Counted from the first letter of the stretch, positions 20,310-29,961 are shown. The stretch: DNA of 64,000 nucleotides from Paraburkholderia phenoliruptrix (GCF_902859825.1 NZ_CADIKB010000002.1:359479-423478), one strand, 5' to 3'. Numbers and translations are program-made. The notes: generated from the letters alone by a model not told the origin.

Positions 20310-21734
20310 ATGATAAAAAATCGTCGAGCAACGTTTACGAATTACTGGACCTGCGCATCGCTCGCAGGCCTCGCATTGTTGGCCGGTTGCGCGTCGACGC
20401 CGTCCACCTCGCAAAAATCCACCGGCTGGATCAAGGACGAAGTCGCCGATTCCTATGTTTTCGGCTATCCGCTCGTGCTGATGGGCGTCGCGCGCGACGC
20501 GGCGGTCGGCACCGAGCCCGGCCAGGCGCCGCTCAACACGCTGCGCCATGCGCAGGCGCTGCCGCCCATCGGCGCGTCCAATCCGATGCAGCCGAGCCTC
20601 GACACGCTGGACTCCACTGGCTGGCTCGACGTCGGCAGCGAACCGGTGATCGTCGCGTTGCCCGACTCGCGCGGCCGCTATGTCGACGCCCGCGTGCTCG
20701 ATATGTGGACCAACGTGGTCTGGTCGACGGCGGACCAGTTCGCGACGCGCGCCAACGGCATCAAGGCGCAGGCTATCGCGTTCGTCGGACCGGGCTGGCA
20801 GGGCAACCTGCCGAAGAACGTCAAGCGCGTCGACGTGCCGACCCGCAACGCATGGGTGAGCGTGCGCATCCAGTCAAACGGCACGCGCGATCTCACGGCG
20901 GTTCGCAAGTTGCAGCGCGCGATTCGCGTCGCACCGCTTTCCGTCTATACCGGCGACACGCGCTCGGCGTCGGTTGTGCCGCCGCGCAGTAGTGCTGATC
21001 TGGCGGGCGGCGCGGTTGGCGCCTCGGGCACGCCTGCCGCGCAGGTCGTCGCGCTCGACGCGAACGGTTTCTTCAATCGGCTCGCGCAGGCGCTGACCGA
21101 CAATCCGCCGGAACCCGCCGATCCTCACGCGCTGAAGATCCTGTCGGACCTCGGCGTGACGCCCGGCGAACCGGTGAAGCTGCCGAGTGCATCGGACGCC
21201 ATCGCGGCGGGTCTCGCCGATGGTCACGAGCGCGTCGTCACGCCGCCGTCGAATCTGCTGACCGGCAATGGCTGGAGCTGGTTCGGCGACGGCGTCGGCA
21301 ACTACGGTCCCGACTACGCGCTGCGCGCTTACGCCGCGTATGCGCAACCGGGCATCGGCACAAAAGACGACGAGGTTCGCGCGGTCGTCACTCAGGACAG
21401 CGACGGCCACGCGCTCAACGGCGCGAACCGGTACGTGATTCACTTCGCGCCGAATCAGTTGCCGCCGGTGCGCGGCTTCTGGTCGATCACCGCTTACACG
21501 AAAGACGGCGCGCTCGGTGAAAGCGCGCCGGCGCGCATTGCGGTGGGCGATCGTAACGGCGCGCGCCGTAATCGCGACGGATCCCTCGATGTCACCGTGT
21601 CGTCGACGCGCAGCCGAAGCGGCAACTGGTTGCCGGCGCCGCGCGCCGACCTGCAACTGGTGCTGCGTTTGTATGCGCCGAAGCCGCAAGCCACCGACGG
21701 CAGCTGGCAACCGCCGGCCGTCCTGCGTCAGTAA
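20310..21734 (+). CDS. DUF1254/DUF1214 lipoprotein
   Basis: A 474-residue protein with a lipoprotein signal peptide (LALLAGC, lipid-anchored Cys about residue 25). The N-terminal DUF1254 domain contains [14 protein letters not shown] and [20 protein letters not shown]. The C-terminal DUF1214 domain contains [25 protein letters not shown]. Proteins with this pair of domains are widespread in proteobacteria and have no settled function. The ATG at 20310 begins MIKNRR ahead of the hydrophobic stretch; the ribosome-binding site is weak. The gene is divergent from copA, but nothing ties it to copper. Confidence 0.85.
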   Translation: MIKNRRATFTNYWTCASLAGLALLAGCASTPSTSQKSTGWIKDEVADSYVFGYPLVLMGVARDAAVGTEPGQAPLNTLRHAQALPPIGASNPMQPSLDTLDSTGWLDVGSEPVIVALPDSRGRYVDARVLDMWTNVVWSTADQFATRANGIKAQAIAFVGPGWQGNLPKNVKRVDVPTRNAWVSVRIQSNGTRDLTAVRKLQRAIRVAPLSVYTGDTRSASVVPPRSSADLAGGAVGASGTPAAQVVALDANGFFNRLAQALTDNPPEPADPHALKILSDLGVTPGEPVKLPSASDAIAAGLADGHERVVTPPSNLLTGNGWSWFGDGVGNYGPDYALRAYAAYAQPGIGTKDDEVRAVVTQDSDGHALNGANRYVIHFAPNQLPPVRGFWSITAYTKDGALGESAPARIAVGDRNGARRNRDGSLDVTVSSTRSRSGNWLPAPRADLQLVLRLYAPKPQATDGSWQPPAVLRQ

Positions 21735-21808
21735 ACGCTGGCGCTGCGCGAGTCGTCCGCGCGGATTGTGATGGCCTCGGAACACTCCGCACGATTCGAC
21801 GCCCACAT

Positions 21809-21849
21809 CACGCGTCCGTCACGACGTTGCAGTAAGCGACGGACGCGTG
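21809..21849. repeat. Perfect 12-bp stem hairpin
   Basis: CACGCGTCCGTC (21809-21820) and GACGGACGCGTG (21838-21849) are perfect complements around a 17-base loop. It sits 75 bp after the DUF1254 gene. No T run follows, so it is a weak candidate for an intrinsic terminator; it could also be an mRNA 3' stabiliser. Confidence 0.6.
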
Positions 21850-21870
21850 TCTCGACAGCGCGGGCGATTG

Positions 21871-21887
21871 TGTAAGCACGGCTTACA
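21871..21887. promoter_or_regulatory. Inverted repeat TGTAAGC-N3-GCTTACA
   Basis: A perfect 7-bp inverted repeat with a 3-bp centre lies 93 bp before the ATG of the DUF748 protein. Its size and symmetry suit a dimeric DNA-binding protein. The regulator is unknown. Confidence 0.5.
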
Positions 21888-21979
21888 TTTGTATCCCACG
21901 AAAGATTCACGACTTATACTGCCGCTTGCGGGATTTTCGTGTCGCGGCGGGCTTGCCGCCGCATTACCCAACACCGAGC

Positions 21980-24900
21980 ATGGCAAGCATCAATAAAGCA
22001 TCACTCGCGTCTTCCATGCAGACCATGCGCCACGTCGCGCAGTCGCGCCGCACACGTCGCGTTGTCACGGGTCTGCTGATCTTCATCGTATTGTTCGGTC
22101 TGCTGGGCTTTTTTGCGGCGCCGCCGTTGATTCGACACATTGCCGAACAACAGCTCAGCCAACAACTCGATCGGCCCGCCACCATTGCGCGCATCGCGCT
22201 TAATCCCTACACGCTGAAACTCGAAGCGGATCGGGTGCATATCGGCGAGCGCGGCGGTGCGGGCAGTTTCGTGGATATTGAACGGCTCATCGTGCAGCCG
22301 TCGTGGAGTTCGCTGTTTCGCGCGGCGCCGATTATCGACGAAATCCAGCTTGATTCACCGCGCTTTCATATTGTTCGCTACGACGCGCAGCGCTTTAATT
22401 TCACCGACCTGATCGAGAAGTTTTCGAAGCAACCCAGCACGCCGGACAGCAAGCCGACGCTTTTTTCGGTGTCGAACATTCGTCTGGAAAACGGCCAGAT
22501 TACTTTCGACGACAAGCTGCTCGGTGCGAGCCATGTGATCGATCAATGGAAGCTCGGCATTCCGTTTATCGCGACCTTGCCGTCGAAAACCGATATTTTC
22601 GTGGAGCCGTTGCTGCGTGCGCGGATCGACGGCAGTCCGCTCGCCATCGACGGCAAGACCAAGCCGTTTGCCGCTTCGCGGGAGTCGGAAGTGTCGTTGC
22701 GCTTTGAAGGGCTCGACGTGCCGCGTCTCATCTCATACGTGCCGACCCGGCTGCCCGTGATCGTGCAGGCGGGCAAGCTCTCCACGGATCTGAAGCTCAA
22801 CTTTGTGATGTCGAATGACGCGCCCACGCTGCGCGTTGCGGGCACGGTGGATCTGAACGACGTGGATGTGCAGGACGACAAGAGGGCGCCGTTTTTCGCG
22901 GCGCGCGCGGTGCACGTCGCGGCGCACACGCTCGAGCCGCTGAAGAGTCTCTACCATTTCGACGACATTCGTATCGACGCGCCCAGTGCGAACCTCGCGC
23001 GCGACAGAAACGGCGTGCTGAGCGTCGAGCGGATGTTCGCGCCAGCGCCGGCTGCCGGCAAGCCGGCAGTGGCGAATGCGGCAAGCTCGTCTGCGTCTGC
23101 TTCGGCCCCTGCTGCCGCGTCTGCGGCATCGGGTTCGCAGGCTGCGCATGAAAGCGCACAACAATCCGCACCGCCGCTCGACCTGTCGATCAAGCGCTTC
23201 GTGCTCAACGACGGCACCGTGAATGTGCGCGACGAAGCAGCGTCGCGTCCCGTCGACGCCGGCATGGAAAAGCTCGCCGTCACGCTCACTGATTTTTCGA
23301 CGCTTGCCACGGCTCCCGCGCATTACACGCTCAGGACGGACTTCAAGCACAACGGCGGCTCGCTCGGCGCCGCGGGTGCGCTGAGCCTCGCCGCGAAAAC
23401 CGCAAGTGCGAAGCTCGACCTCAAGTCGCTCAATCTGCCGCTGCTGCAGCCGTATCTGGACGCCGCCACCGCCGCGCAAATCACCGACGGCGCGCTTTCC
23501 GCGACGGCGAATATCGGCGCGAACTGGTCGAAGTCGCCGGCCGCGGTGATGATCGCGGATTCGCAGCTCGATCTGCACTCGCTGAAGCTGGCGCCGCGCG
23601 GCGCAAACCAGCCGGTCATCTCGCTCGCGCAAGGCAGCGTGAAGGTCAAGCAGGTCGACTTGAACGCGCGTACCGCCGATGTGGCGAGCGTCGACACGGC
23701 AGGCCTCGCCGTCGACGTGGAGCGGCTCAAAGACGGGAGCATCAATCTGACCTCGCTTGCCGGTCCGCACGAGGCCGAGCCGCAGCGCACCGCGATGCAT
23801 GCCGCGAAGAAGGCGCAAGCCGAAGGCCCGGCATGGCACTACAAGATCGGCGAGTTGAACGTCAAGGACGGCACGGCCAATTTCACGGACAACACGACGG
23901 CGCAGCCGGTCAAGCTCGGCATTGCACCGCTGCAACTGAAAGTGCGGCAGATCAGCGACGACCTGAGCCGCCCGCTGCCCGTCGAACTGCAAGCCACACT
24001 GAACAGGAAGGGCACCCTTGATCTGAAGGGCGACGTCACGGCCACGCCACTCAAGGTGGCCGTCAAGGTGAACGCGAACCGGCTCGACGCGGCCGCGTTC
24101 GAACCGTACTTCGGCAGCAAGCTGAATGCGACGATCGCGAGCGCACTGCTGAACGGCAGCGGCGACCTTGCAGTGAGTGAGGCGAAGTCGCTGAAGGCGA
24201 GCTATCGCGGCGACGTTGCGCTGGTGGACGTGCGCATGCTCGACAAGGCCACCTCCGACCCGTTCGCCGGGTGGCGCTCGCTCGCGCTGTCCGGACTCAA
24301 AGCGGATTACGACGAGCGCGGCACCGCCGTGGACGCCGAGCGCGTCACCTTCACGAAGTTCTATGGACGCGTGCTGCTGAATGCGCAAGGCAAGCTCAAT
24401 CTGAATGACGTGGTCGCCCATGAAAGCGGGGCGGCGCAGTCGCTGACGCGCGACAAGAACGCCAAAGGGGGCGCGGAGCCCGTGCCGCTGACGCCGTCCA
24501 CGGCCTCGACCGTCGTTGCGGGCTCGGCACCTGTGGTGGCCTCGGCGTCCGCGCCGGCGCCCGCGTCGGCCGCTGCGGCCACCGCCACTGCCGCGCCGGC
24601 CACCGTGACTGCGGCCACGCCGCCGCAAAGCCCAGTCAAGCTGCATTTCGGCCAGCTGGTGCTGCAGCAAGGCCGCGTGACTTACACCGACAACTTCATC
24701 AAGCCGAACTTCACCGCGAACCTGGTCGGCATTCAGGGCACCGTGGGGGCGTTCGGCACGCAGTCCACCACGTCCGCGCCCGTCGACATTGCGGCGAAGC
24801 TGGCGGCCAATGGGCCGTTGTCGATTCGCGGCACCGTCAATCCGCTGATCGCGAAGCCGGCGCTCGATCTGACCGCGAGCGCGCATGACATCGAACTGAC

Positions 24901-25822
24901 GAACCTCACGCCGTATTCCGCGAAATATGCAGGCTATCCGATCACCAAGGGCAAGCTGAACGTCGATCTTCACTACAAGCTCGAAAACGATCAGCTGAAT
25001 GCGGATAACCATTTGTTCATCGATCAACTGACGTTCGGCGATCGCGTCGAAAACGACACGGCGACCAAGCTGCCTGTGTGGCTCGCCATTTCGCTCCTGA
25101 AAAATTCGCGCGGCGAAATCGACGTCAATCTGCCGGTGTCCGGCTCGCTGTCGAATCCGGAGTTCAGCATTGGCGGCCTCATCTGGCACGCAGTGCTCAA
25201 TTTGCTGCAAAAAGCGGTGACCGCGCCGTTCTCGCTGATCGCCAACGCGTTCGGCGGCAGCGGCGAGGAGTTGGGTTACGTCGAATTCGAACCGGGTTCG
25301 GCGCAACTGACGGACGCCGACAGCAACAAGCTCGACACCATCGTGAAGGCGCTGAGCGCGAAGCCGTCCATCAGAATGGATCTGATCGGCCGCGTCGATC
25401 CGAAGCTCGACGAGCCCGCGCTGCGCGCGCTTTACGTGGACCGCCTCGTCAAGCAGCAGAAGATCAGGGACGTAGTGGGCAACGGCCAGAGCGTGGATCT
25501 CTCGAACATCACCGTGGACCCGAAGGAATACGACAAGTATCTGACGAAGGCCTACAAGGCCGCCGACTTCAAGAAGCCGCGCAATTTTGTCGGCCTGACC
25601 AAAAGCTTGCCCGACGACGAAATGAAGAGCGCGCTCGCCGCGAACGCGCCTATCGACGAAGCCAGCTTGCGGCAACTTGCCCAGCAGCGGGCGCAGAGCG
25701 TGCAGCAATACCTGGAAGGCAAGATCGACAGCAGCCGCGTGTTTATCGTCGCGCCGAAGCTCGACGCGGACGGCATCAAGGATAAAGGCGCGACCACTCG
25801 CGTCGATTTCGGGCTGAAGTGA
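21980..25822 (+). CDS. Large DUF748/AsmA-like envelope protein
   Basis: A 1280-residue protein with one N-terminal membrane helix (VVTGLLIFIVLFGLLGFFAA, about residues 28-50). The long periplasmic part is built of DUF748 repeats: RIALNPYTLKLEADRVHI, NGQITFDDKLLG and GQLVLQQGRVTYTDNF are beta-rich segments typical of AsmA/TamB-like proteins. Two Ala/Ser-rich linkers (about residues 355-400 and 835-880) separate blocks. The C-terminus has GYVEFEPGSAQLTDADSNKL, which resembles an OmpA-like start but diverges. The AsmA-like superfamily is linked to phospholipid transport and outer-membrane integrity; that role is inferred here. I start at the ATG at 21980. Confidence 0.82.
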   Translation: MASINKASLASSMQTMRHVAQSRRTRRVVTGLLIFIVLFGLLGFFAAPPLIRHIAEQQLSQQLDRPATIARIALNPYTLKLEADRVHIGERGGAGSFVDIERLIVQPSWSSLFRAAPIIDEIQLDSPRFHIVRYDAQRFNFTDLIEKFSKQPSTPDSKPTLFSVSNIRLENGQITFDDKLLGASHVIDQWKLGIPFIATLPSKTDIFVEPLLRARIDGSPLAIDGKTKPFAASRESEVSLRFEGLDVPRLISYVPTRLPVIVQAGKLSTDLKLNFVMSNDAPTLRVAGTVDLNDVDVQDDKRAPFFAARAVHVAAHTLEPLKSLYHFDDIRIDAPSANLARDRNGVLSVERMFAPAPAAGKPAVANAASSSASASAPAAASAASGSQAAHESAQQSAPPLDLSIKRFVLNDGTVNVRDEAASRPVDAGMEKLAVTLTDFSTLATAPAHYTLRTDFKHNGGSLGAAGALSLAAKTASAKLDLKSLNLPLLQPYLDAATAAQITDGALSATANIGANWSKSPAAVMIADSQLDLHSLKLAPRGANQPVISLAQGSVKVKQVDLNARTADVASVDTAGLAVDVERLKDGSINLTSLAGPHEAEPQRTAMHAAKKAQAEGPAWHYKIGELNVKDGTANFTDNTTAQPVKLGIAPLQLKVRQISDDLSRPLPVELQATLNRKGTLDLKGDVTATPLKVAVKVNANRLDAAAFEPYFGSKLNATIASALLNGSGDLAVSEAKSLKASYRGDVALVDVRMLDKATSDPFAGWRSLALSGLKADYDERGTAVDAERVTFTKFYGRVLLNAQGKLNLNDVVAHESGAAQSLTRDKNAKGGAEPVPLTPSTASTVVAGSAPVVASASAPAPASAAAATATAAPATVTAATPPQSPVKLHFGQLVLQQGRVTYTDNFIKPNFTANLVGIQGTVGAFGTQSTTSAPVDIAAKLAANGPLSIRGTVNPLIAKPALDLTASAHDIELTNLTPYSAKYAGYPITKGKLNVDLHYKLENDQLNADNHLFIDQLTFGDRVENDTATKLPVWLAISLLKNSRGEIDVNLPVSGSLSNPEFSIGGLIWHAVLNLLQKAVTAPFSLIANAFGGSGEELGYVEFEPGSAQLTDADSNKLDTIVKALSAKPSIRMDLIGRVDPKLDEPALRALYVDRLVKQQKIRDVVGNGQSVDLSNITVDPKEYDKYLTKAYKAADFKKPRNFVGLTKSLPDDEMKSALAANAPIDEASLRQLAQQRAQSVQQYLEGKIDSSRVFIVAPKLDADGIKDKGATTRVDFGLK

Positions 25823-25856
25823 GCCATGTCACGGCGCGGCGGTTGCTGGCCGCAGC

Positions 25857-25880
25857 CGTGCGCCAAGGCCTTGGCGCACG
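25857..25880. repeat. Perfect 24-bp palindrome between convergent genes
   Basis: CGTGCGCCAAGG (25857-25868) is followed directly by its exact complement CCTTGGCGCACG (25869-25880), with no loop. It lies between the stops of the DUF748 gene and the MocR gene. It may act as a bidirectional 3' hairpin or as a protein-binding site; no T tract is present. Confidence 0.65.
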
Positions 25881-25895
25881 CGCCAGGGCCGCGCT

Positions 25896-27422
25896 TCAGG
25901 CGGCGCGCGTCGGCGTCCTGAGCGCGGTCTGCTCGATGACGCGGGCGAGCGTGTCGAACGCCGGTCCGATCCTGTCGTTCGGCACGCACGCATAGCCGAG
26001 CAGCAGGCCGCGCCGCGCGGGCGGATCGTTGCTGTAATAGCTCGCGAGCGGCCGCACGATCACGCCGGCTTCGAAGGCGGCCGCCGTCACTGCGCGGTCG
26101 TCCGCGTGGTCCGGCAGACCGAGCACCAGATGCAAGCCCGCTTCGTCGCCCATCACCGGCAGTTCGTTGCCGAAACGCGCGGTGATCGCGTCGATCAGAA
26201 TCTGCCTGCGCTCGCCGTACAACGCGCGCATGCGCCGCACATGCGACGTAAGGTGGCCGTCCATGATGAAGTCGGTCATGACCGCCTGCTGCATCAACTG
26301 ACCTTCGCGGTACAGCTCGGCGACGCCCGTGCGAAACGTGTCGACGAGGTGCTCGGGCGCGATCATGTAGCCCATGCGCAAGCCCGGAAAAAGCATCTTG
26401 CCGAGACTGCCCACGTAAATCACCTGGCCGGCGTCGTCCAGACCTTGCAGCGACGCGAGCGGCCGGCTGCCGTAGCGGAATTCGCTGTCGTAGTCGTCCT
26501 CGATGATCCACACGTTGTGCTGGCGCGCGTATTCGAGCAGCGTGCGGCGGCGCGCGAGACTCATCACCATGCCGAGCGGATATTGATGCGACGGCGTGAC
26601 AAGCGCGAGACGCGGCGGCTTTTGCAAATCCTCCTCGCGCGGATTGAGGCCTTCGTCGTCGACGGGTACGGGCACCAGCGTGATGCCCGAGGATTGCAGC
26701 ACGCTGCGCGCGCCCCAATAGCACGGCTCCTCCACCCATGCGCGGTCGCCGACGTCGGTCAGGAGGCGCACCGCCAGGTCGATGGATTGGTGAATACCCG
26801 TAGTGATGATGATCTGATCCGGCGTGCAGTTCACCGAACGCGCCACGCGCAGATAGTCCGACAACGCGCGGCGCAGCGGCCGGTAGCCGCCGCCGGGCGC
26901 ATAGGTCAGCAGATCCGGATTCGCTTCCTTCCACAAACGCGCTTGCAGACGGCTCCAGGTGCGGGCCGGAAATTCGGCGACGTCGGGCACGCCCGGCATG
27001 AACGCGCCCCACTGTTTCGCGGAGACGCCGGCCTGGCCGATCAGGCGCCGCCCGCGGTTGGACAGGTCGTTCAGATCGCGCCGCGTTGCCTTGCCTTGCG
27101 CGCCGGCCACCGCGACAGCCGGCTTTCTGCGCGCGTTGACGGCGGCGGTGTCCGGCTGGGTATCGGCGACATACGTGCCGCTGCCCGTGGTCGAGAGCAC
27201 ATAGCCTTCCGCCGTCAACTGGTCGTATACATGTAGAACCGTATTGCGCGCGATGCCCAGGTCTTCGGCCAGCGTGCGCGAGCTGGGCAGCTTCGTGCCG
27301 GGCGGCAGCTGGCCGGCCAGAATGGCCTGCTGCATCAGCCGCAAAGTCTGCCGGTAGATCGGCTCCGCGGCCGCGCGATCGAGTCTGGCGGCCAGCCAAT
27401 CCGACAAGATGATCGTGTCCAA
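25896..27422 (-). CDS. MocR-type (GntR-HTH plus aminotransferase domain) regulator
   Basis: A 508-residue MocR/PdxR/GabR-type regulator. The N-terminal winged helix is GntR-like (PIYRQTLRLMQQAILAG, LPSSRTLAEDLGIARNTVL, about residues 20-90). A linker leads to a fold-type-I aminotransferase-like domain that binds PLP through the Lys in VGSLGKMLFPGLR; the IIEDDYDSEFRY segment is also conserved. The start appears to be TTG (complement of 27420-27422), which gives the usual MDTIILSDWLAARLDRA beginning. The gene is divergent from a polyamine-type ABC importer and most likely controls it, as GabR/PdxR relatives control neighbouring genes. Confidence 0.9.
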   Translation of the reverse strand: MDTIILSDWLAARLDRAAAEPIYRQTLRLMQQAILAGQLPPGTKLPSSRTLAEDLGIARNTVLHVYDQLTAEGYVLSTTGSGTYVADTQPDTAAVNARRKPAVAVAGAQGKATRRDLNDLSNRGRRLIGQAGVSAKQWGAFMPGVPDVAEFPARTWSRLQARLWKEANPDLLTYAPGGGYRPLRRALSDYLRVARSVNCTPDQIIITTGIHQSIDLAVRLLTDVGDRAWVEEPCYWGARSVLQSSGITLVPVPVDDEGLNPREEDLQKPPRLALVTPSHQYPLGMVMSLARRRTLLEYARQHNVWIIEDDYDSEFRYGSRPLASLQGLDDAGQVIYVGSLGKMLFPGLRMGYMIAPEHLVDTFRTGVAELYREGQLMQQAVMTDFIMDGHLTSHVRRMRALYGERRQILIDAITARFGNELPVMGDEAGLHLVLGLPDHADDRAVTAAAFEAGVIVRPLASYYSNDPPARRGLLLGYACVPNDRIGPAFDTLARVIEQTALRTPTRAA

Positions 27423-27424
27423 GT

Positions 27425-27481
27425 GGTTCTATCCGGAATAATGAAATGGTTCCATATTGTAGAACCGTAACGGTCTATAGT
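27425..27481. promoter_or_regulatory. Divergent control region with three GGTTC(T/C)A repeats
   Basis: GGTTCTA (27425-27431), GGTTCCA (27448-27454) and the reverse copy TAGAACC (27460-27466) lie between the MocR start codon and a possible -10 box TATAGT (27476-27481) for the ABC operon. MocR regulators often bind direct repeats that overlap their own promoter. This layout fits autorepression and control of the transporter by the adjacent protein. Confidence 0.6.
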
Positions 27482-27552
27482 GGGCCACGCAATTGATGCA
27501 AGCCCGCTGTGACGCAGCAGCAGCCGGCCCGACCGCAGAGGAGACTACGGCG

Positions 27553-28665
27553 ATGAAAACCGATGAAGTGATCGTCAGCTTTCGAGGCGTGCGCAAGACG
27601 TACGACGGCGAAACGCTGGTCGTCAAGCAACTGGATCTGGACATCTATCAGGGTGAATTCCTGACGCTGCTCGGGCCGTCGGGTTCCGGCAAGACCACCT
27701 GCCTGATGATGCTGGCCGGCTTCGAATTTCCCACCGGCGGCGAGATCTGGCTCGACGGCACGCTGCTCAATACCGTGCCGCCGCATAAGCGCAACATCGG
27801 CATGGTGTTTCAGAACTACGCGCTGTTTCCGCATCTCACGGTCGAGCAGAACGTCGCCTATCCGCTGACCGTGCGCAAGGTCTCCGCCGAAGAGCGCGCG
27901 CACCGCACCCACAACGCATTGAAGATGGTGCGCATGGAGAGCTTCGCGAAGCGTTATCCGGCGCAGCTGTCGGGCGGCCAGCAGCAGCGCATTGCGCTTG
28001 CACGGGCGCTCGTGTTCGAGCCGAAGCTCGTGTTGATGGACGAGCCACTCGGCGCGCTCGACAAGCAGTTGCGCGAACACATGCAGTACGAACTGAAGTC
28101 GCTGCACGAGAAGCTCGGCGTGACCTTTGTCTACGTCACGCACGATCAGGGCGAGGCGCTGACCATGTCGGACCGCGTTGCCGTATTCGACAAGGGCATC
28201 GTGCAGCAGCTCGATACCGTGGACAGTCTGTACGAATCGCCTTGCAACGAGTTCGTGGCGAACTTCATTGGCGACAGCAACAAGCTGCGCGGCACGATAG
28301 CGAACGTGAACGGCGAGTATTGCGAGTTTCATCTGGCCGACGGCACGCGGCTGACCGGCCGCAACATCGGCGGCGCGCGGGCGGGAACGCCGGCCATTGC
28401 CTGCATCCGGCCGGAACGCATGAAGCTCGCGGCGGGCGTCAACGGCAACGGCGCGGCACGGCCGGGCGCCAATGCACTGGCCGGCGAGGCGCGCGGGCTT
28501 ATCTATTTCGGCGATCACGTGCGCATGCGCTGCGGTTTGCCGCAGCAGGACGAGTGCTTCGTCAAGGTGCCGCTCGGCACCGACGCGCTCGAATCCTTCA
28601 CGCCTGGCGCGCCGGTGGCGCTCGAGTTCGCGCCCGAGCATCTGCGGGTATTCGCGGGGGCGTAA
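27553..28665 (+). CDS. Polyamine-type ABC transporter ATPase (PotA family)
   Basis: A 370-residue ABC ATPase. Walker A is GPSGSGKTT, the Q-loop is VFQNYALFP, the signature is LSGGQQQRIALARAL, Walker B is LVLMDEPLGALD and the switch His is in VTHDQGEAL. A C-terminal TOBE-type domain (about residues 290-370) ends EFAPEHLRVFAGA. This architecture is shared by PotA and related spermidine/putrescine and GABA importers. AGAGGAGA precedes the ATG at 27553; an earlier in-frame ATG lacks a site. It is the first gene of the operon. Confidence 0.93.
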   Translation: MKTDEVIVSFRGVRKTYDGETLVVKQLDLDIYQGEFLTLLGPSGSGKTTCLMMLAGFEFPTGGEIWLDGTLLNTVPPHKRNIGMVFQNYALFPHLTVEQNVAYPLTVRKVSAEERAHRTHNALKMVRMESFAKRYPAQLSGGQQQRIALARALVFEPKLVLMDEPLGALDKQLREHMQYELKSLHEKLGVTFVYVTHDQGEALTMSDRVAVFDKGIVQQLDTVDSLYESPCNEFVANFIGDSNKLRGTIANVNGEYCEFHLADGTRLTGRNIGGARAGTPAIACIRPERMKLAAGVNGNGAARPGANALAGEARGLIYFGDHVRMRCGLPQQDECFVKVPLGTDALESFTPGAPVALEFAPEHLRVFAGA

Positions 28666-28768
28666 AGGCGCAAAACGCGCGCATGATTGCAGGGGCCGGA
28701 GCAGTAAGCAGCACATAACAACTCGCATGACGGATGCTTGAAACCACCACCAAGGAGAGCAACACACC

Positions 28769-29818
28769 ATGAGCAAGATCGGGAAATCGCGCTGCGCCAT
28801 CGCTGTCGGTGCTGTGGCGCTCGCGCTGGGCGCGGCGCAGGTCAATGCAGCCGAACTGACGGTCGTCAACTTCGGCGGCGCCAACGGGGACGCGCAAAAG
28901 GCAGCCTTCAACCAGCCGTTCGAGCAGCAAACCGGCAACAAGGTGACGGCGGTCGAGTACAACGGCGAGCAGGCCAAGGTCAAGGCGATGGTCGAGGCCA
29001 AGCATGTGAACTGGGACGTGGTGGAAGTGGAGTCGGGCGATATTGGCCGTGGCTGCGACGAAGGGCTGTATGAAAAGCTCGACTGGTCGAAGATCGCCAA
29101 GAAGTCGGACCTGATTCCCGAGGCACCGCAAACTTGCGGCGTGGGCTTTTTCGTGTGGTCGACGGCGCTTGCGTATAACGCCGACAAGCTGAAAACCGCG
29201 CCGTCCGGCTGGGCCGATTTCTGGGACGTCAAGAAGATTCCGGGCAAGCGTGCGATGCGCAAGGGCGCGCGCTACAACCTCGAGTTCGCGCTGATGGCCG
29301 ACGGCGTCGCGCCGAAGGACGTCTACAAGGTGCTGGCGACGAAGGAAGGCCAGGACCGCGCGTTCAAGAAGCTCGACGAGCTGAAGCCGAACATCCAGTG
29401 GTGGGAAGCGGGCGCGCAGCCGCCGCAGTTCCTCGTGGCGGGCGACGTGGTGATGTCGACGGCTTATAACGGCCGCATCGACGCCGCGCAAAAGGAAGGC
29501 AAGAACCTGAAGGTCGTATGGAACGGCAGCATTTACGACCTCGATTATTGGGCGATTCCGAAGGGCTCGCCGAACAAGGCGCTGGCCGAGAAGTACATCG
29601 CTTATACGCTTTCGTCGAAGCCGCAGCAGGATTATGCGCATCACATTGCATATGGCCCGGTGAATGTGGCGGCCATCAAGGCGCTCGACGCGAAGACGCT
29701 GGCGAATCTGCCGAACTCGCCGGCCAACGGCAAGAATGCGGTGCTGCAGAACCTGTCGTTCTGGACCGACCATGGCGATGAGCTGGAACAGCGGTTTTCG
29801 TCGTGGGCTTCGAAGTAG
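28769..29818 (+). CDS. Polyamine-type ABC transporter substrate-binding protein
   Basis: A 349-residue periplasmic binding protein of the PotD/PotF-like family. A Sec signal peptide is cleaved near AAQVNAA (residue 26-28). LTVVNFGGANGDAQKAAFN, WDVVEVESGDIGRGCDEGL and AYNADKLKTAPSGWADFWD follow the family pattern, and the end is NLSFWTDHGDELEQRFSSW. AAGGAGAG lies about 10 bases before the ATG. The ligand is probably a polyamine or a related amine such as GABA; the sequence does not decide. Confidence 0.92.
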   Translation: MSKIGKSRCAIAVGAVALALGAAQVNAAELTVVNFGGANGDAQKAAFNQPFEQQTGNKVTAVEYNGEQAKVKAMVEAKHVNWDVVEVESGDIGRGCDEGLYEKLDWSKIAKKSDLIPEAPQTCGVGFFVWSTALAYNADKLKTAPSGWADFWDVKKIPGKRAMRKGARYNLEFALMADGVAPKDVYKVLATKEGQDRAFKKLDELKPNIQWWEAGAQPPQFLVAGDVVMSTAYNGRIDAAQKEGKNLKVVWNGSIYDLDYWAIPKGSPNKALAEKYIAYTLSSKPQQDYAHHIAYGPVNVAAIKALDAKTLANLPNSPANGKNAVLQNLSFWTDHGDELEQRFSSWASK

Positions 29819-29834
29819 GGGTTTGGGTTGGGAT

Positions 29835-29961
29835 GGGAGTGATGCGCCAGAGCGCTGACTCCCATCGACAGCTTTGCATGGGACCGGAGTAAGAGCTTTG
29901 CATGGGACCGGAGTAACGCGCTGAAGCGCGAACTCCGGATCGACAGCTAAAGCGCTAACTC
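29835..29961 (+). repeat. Cluster of palindromic intergenic repeats
   Basis: Two related hairpins have outer arms GGGAGT/ACTCCC (29835-29840, 29858-29863) and CCGGAGT/ACTCCGG (29908-29914, 29932-29938). Each contains an inner GCGC/GCGC pair and is followed by ATCGACAGCT. Between them a 22-bp unit (29871-29892) is repeated at 29895-29916, a period of 24 bp. The cluster fills the gap between the binding protein and the first permease. There it could stabilise the upstream mRNA and lower permease expression, as REP elements do. Confidence 0.7.

Noticed and set aside
22733..25708. A 991-codon open frame antisense to the DUF748 gene
   Set aside because: It carries no motif, while the plus strand encodes a continuous DUF748 protein with a membrane helix.
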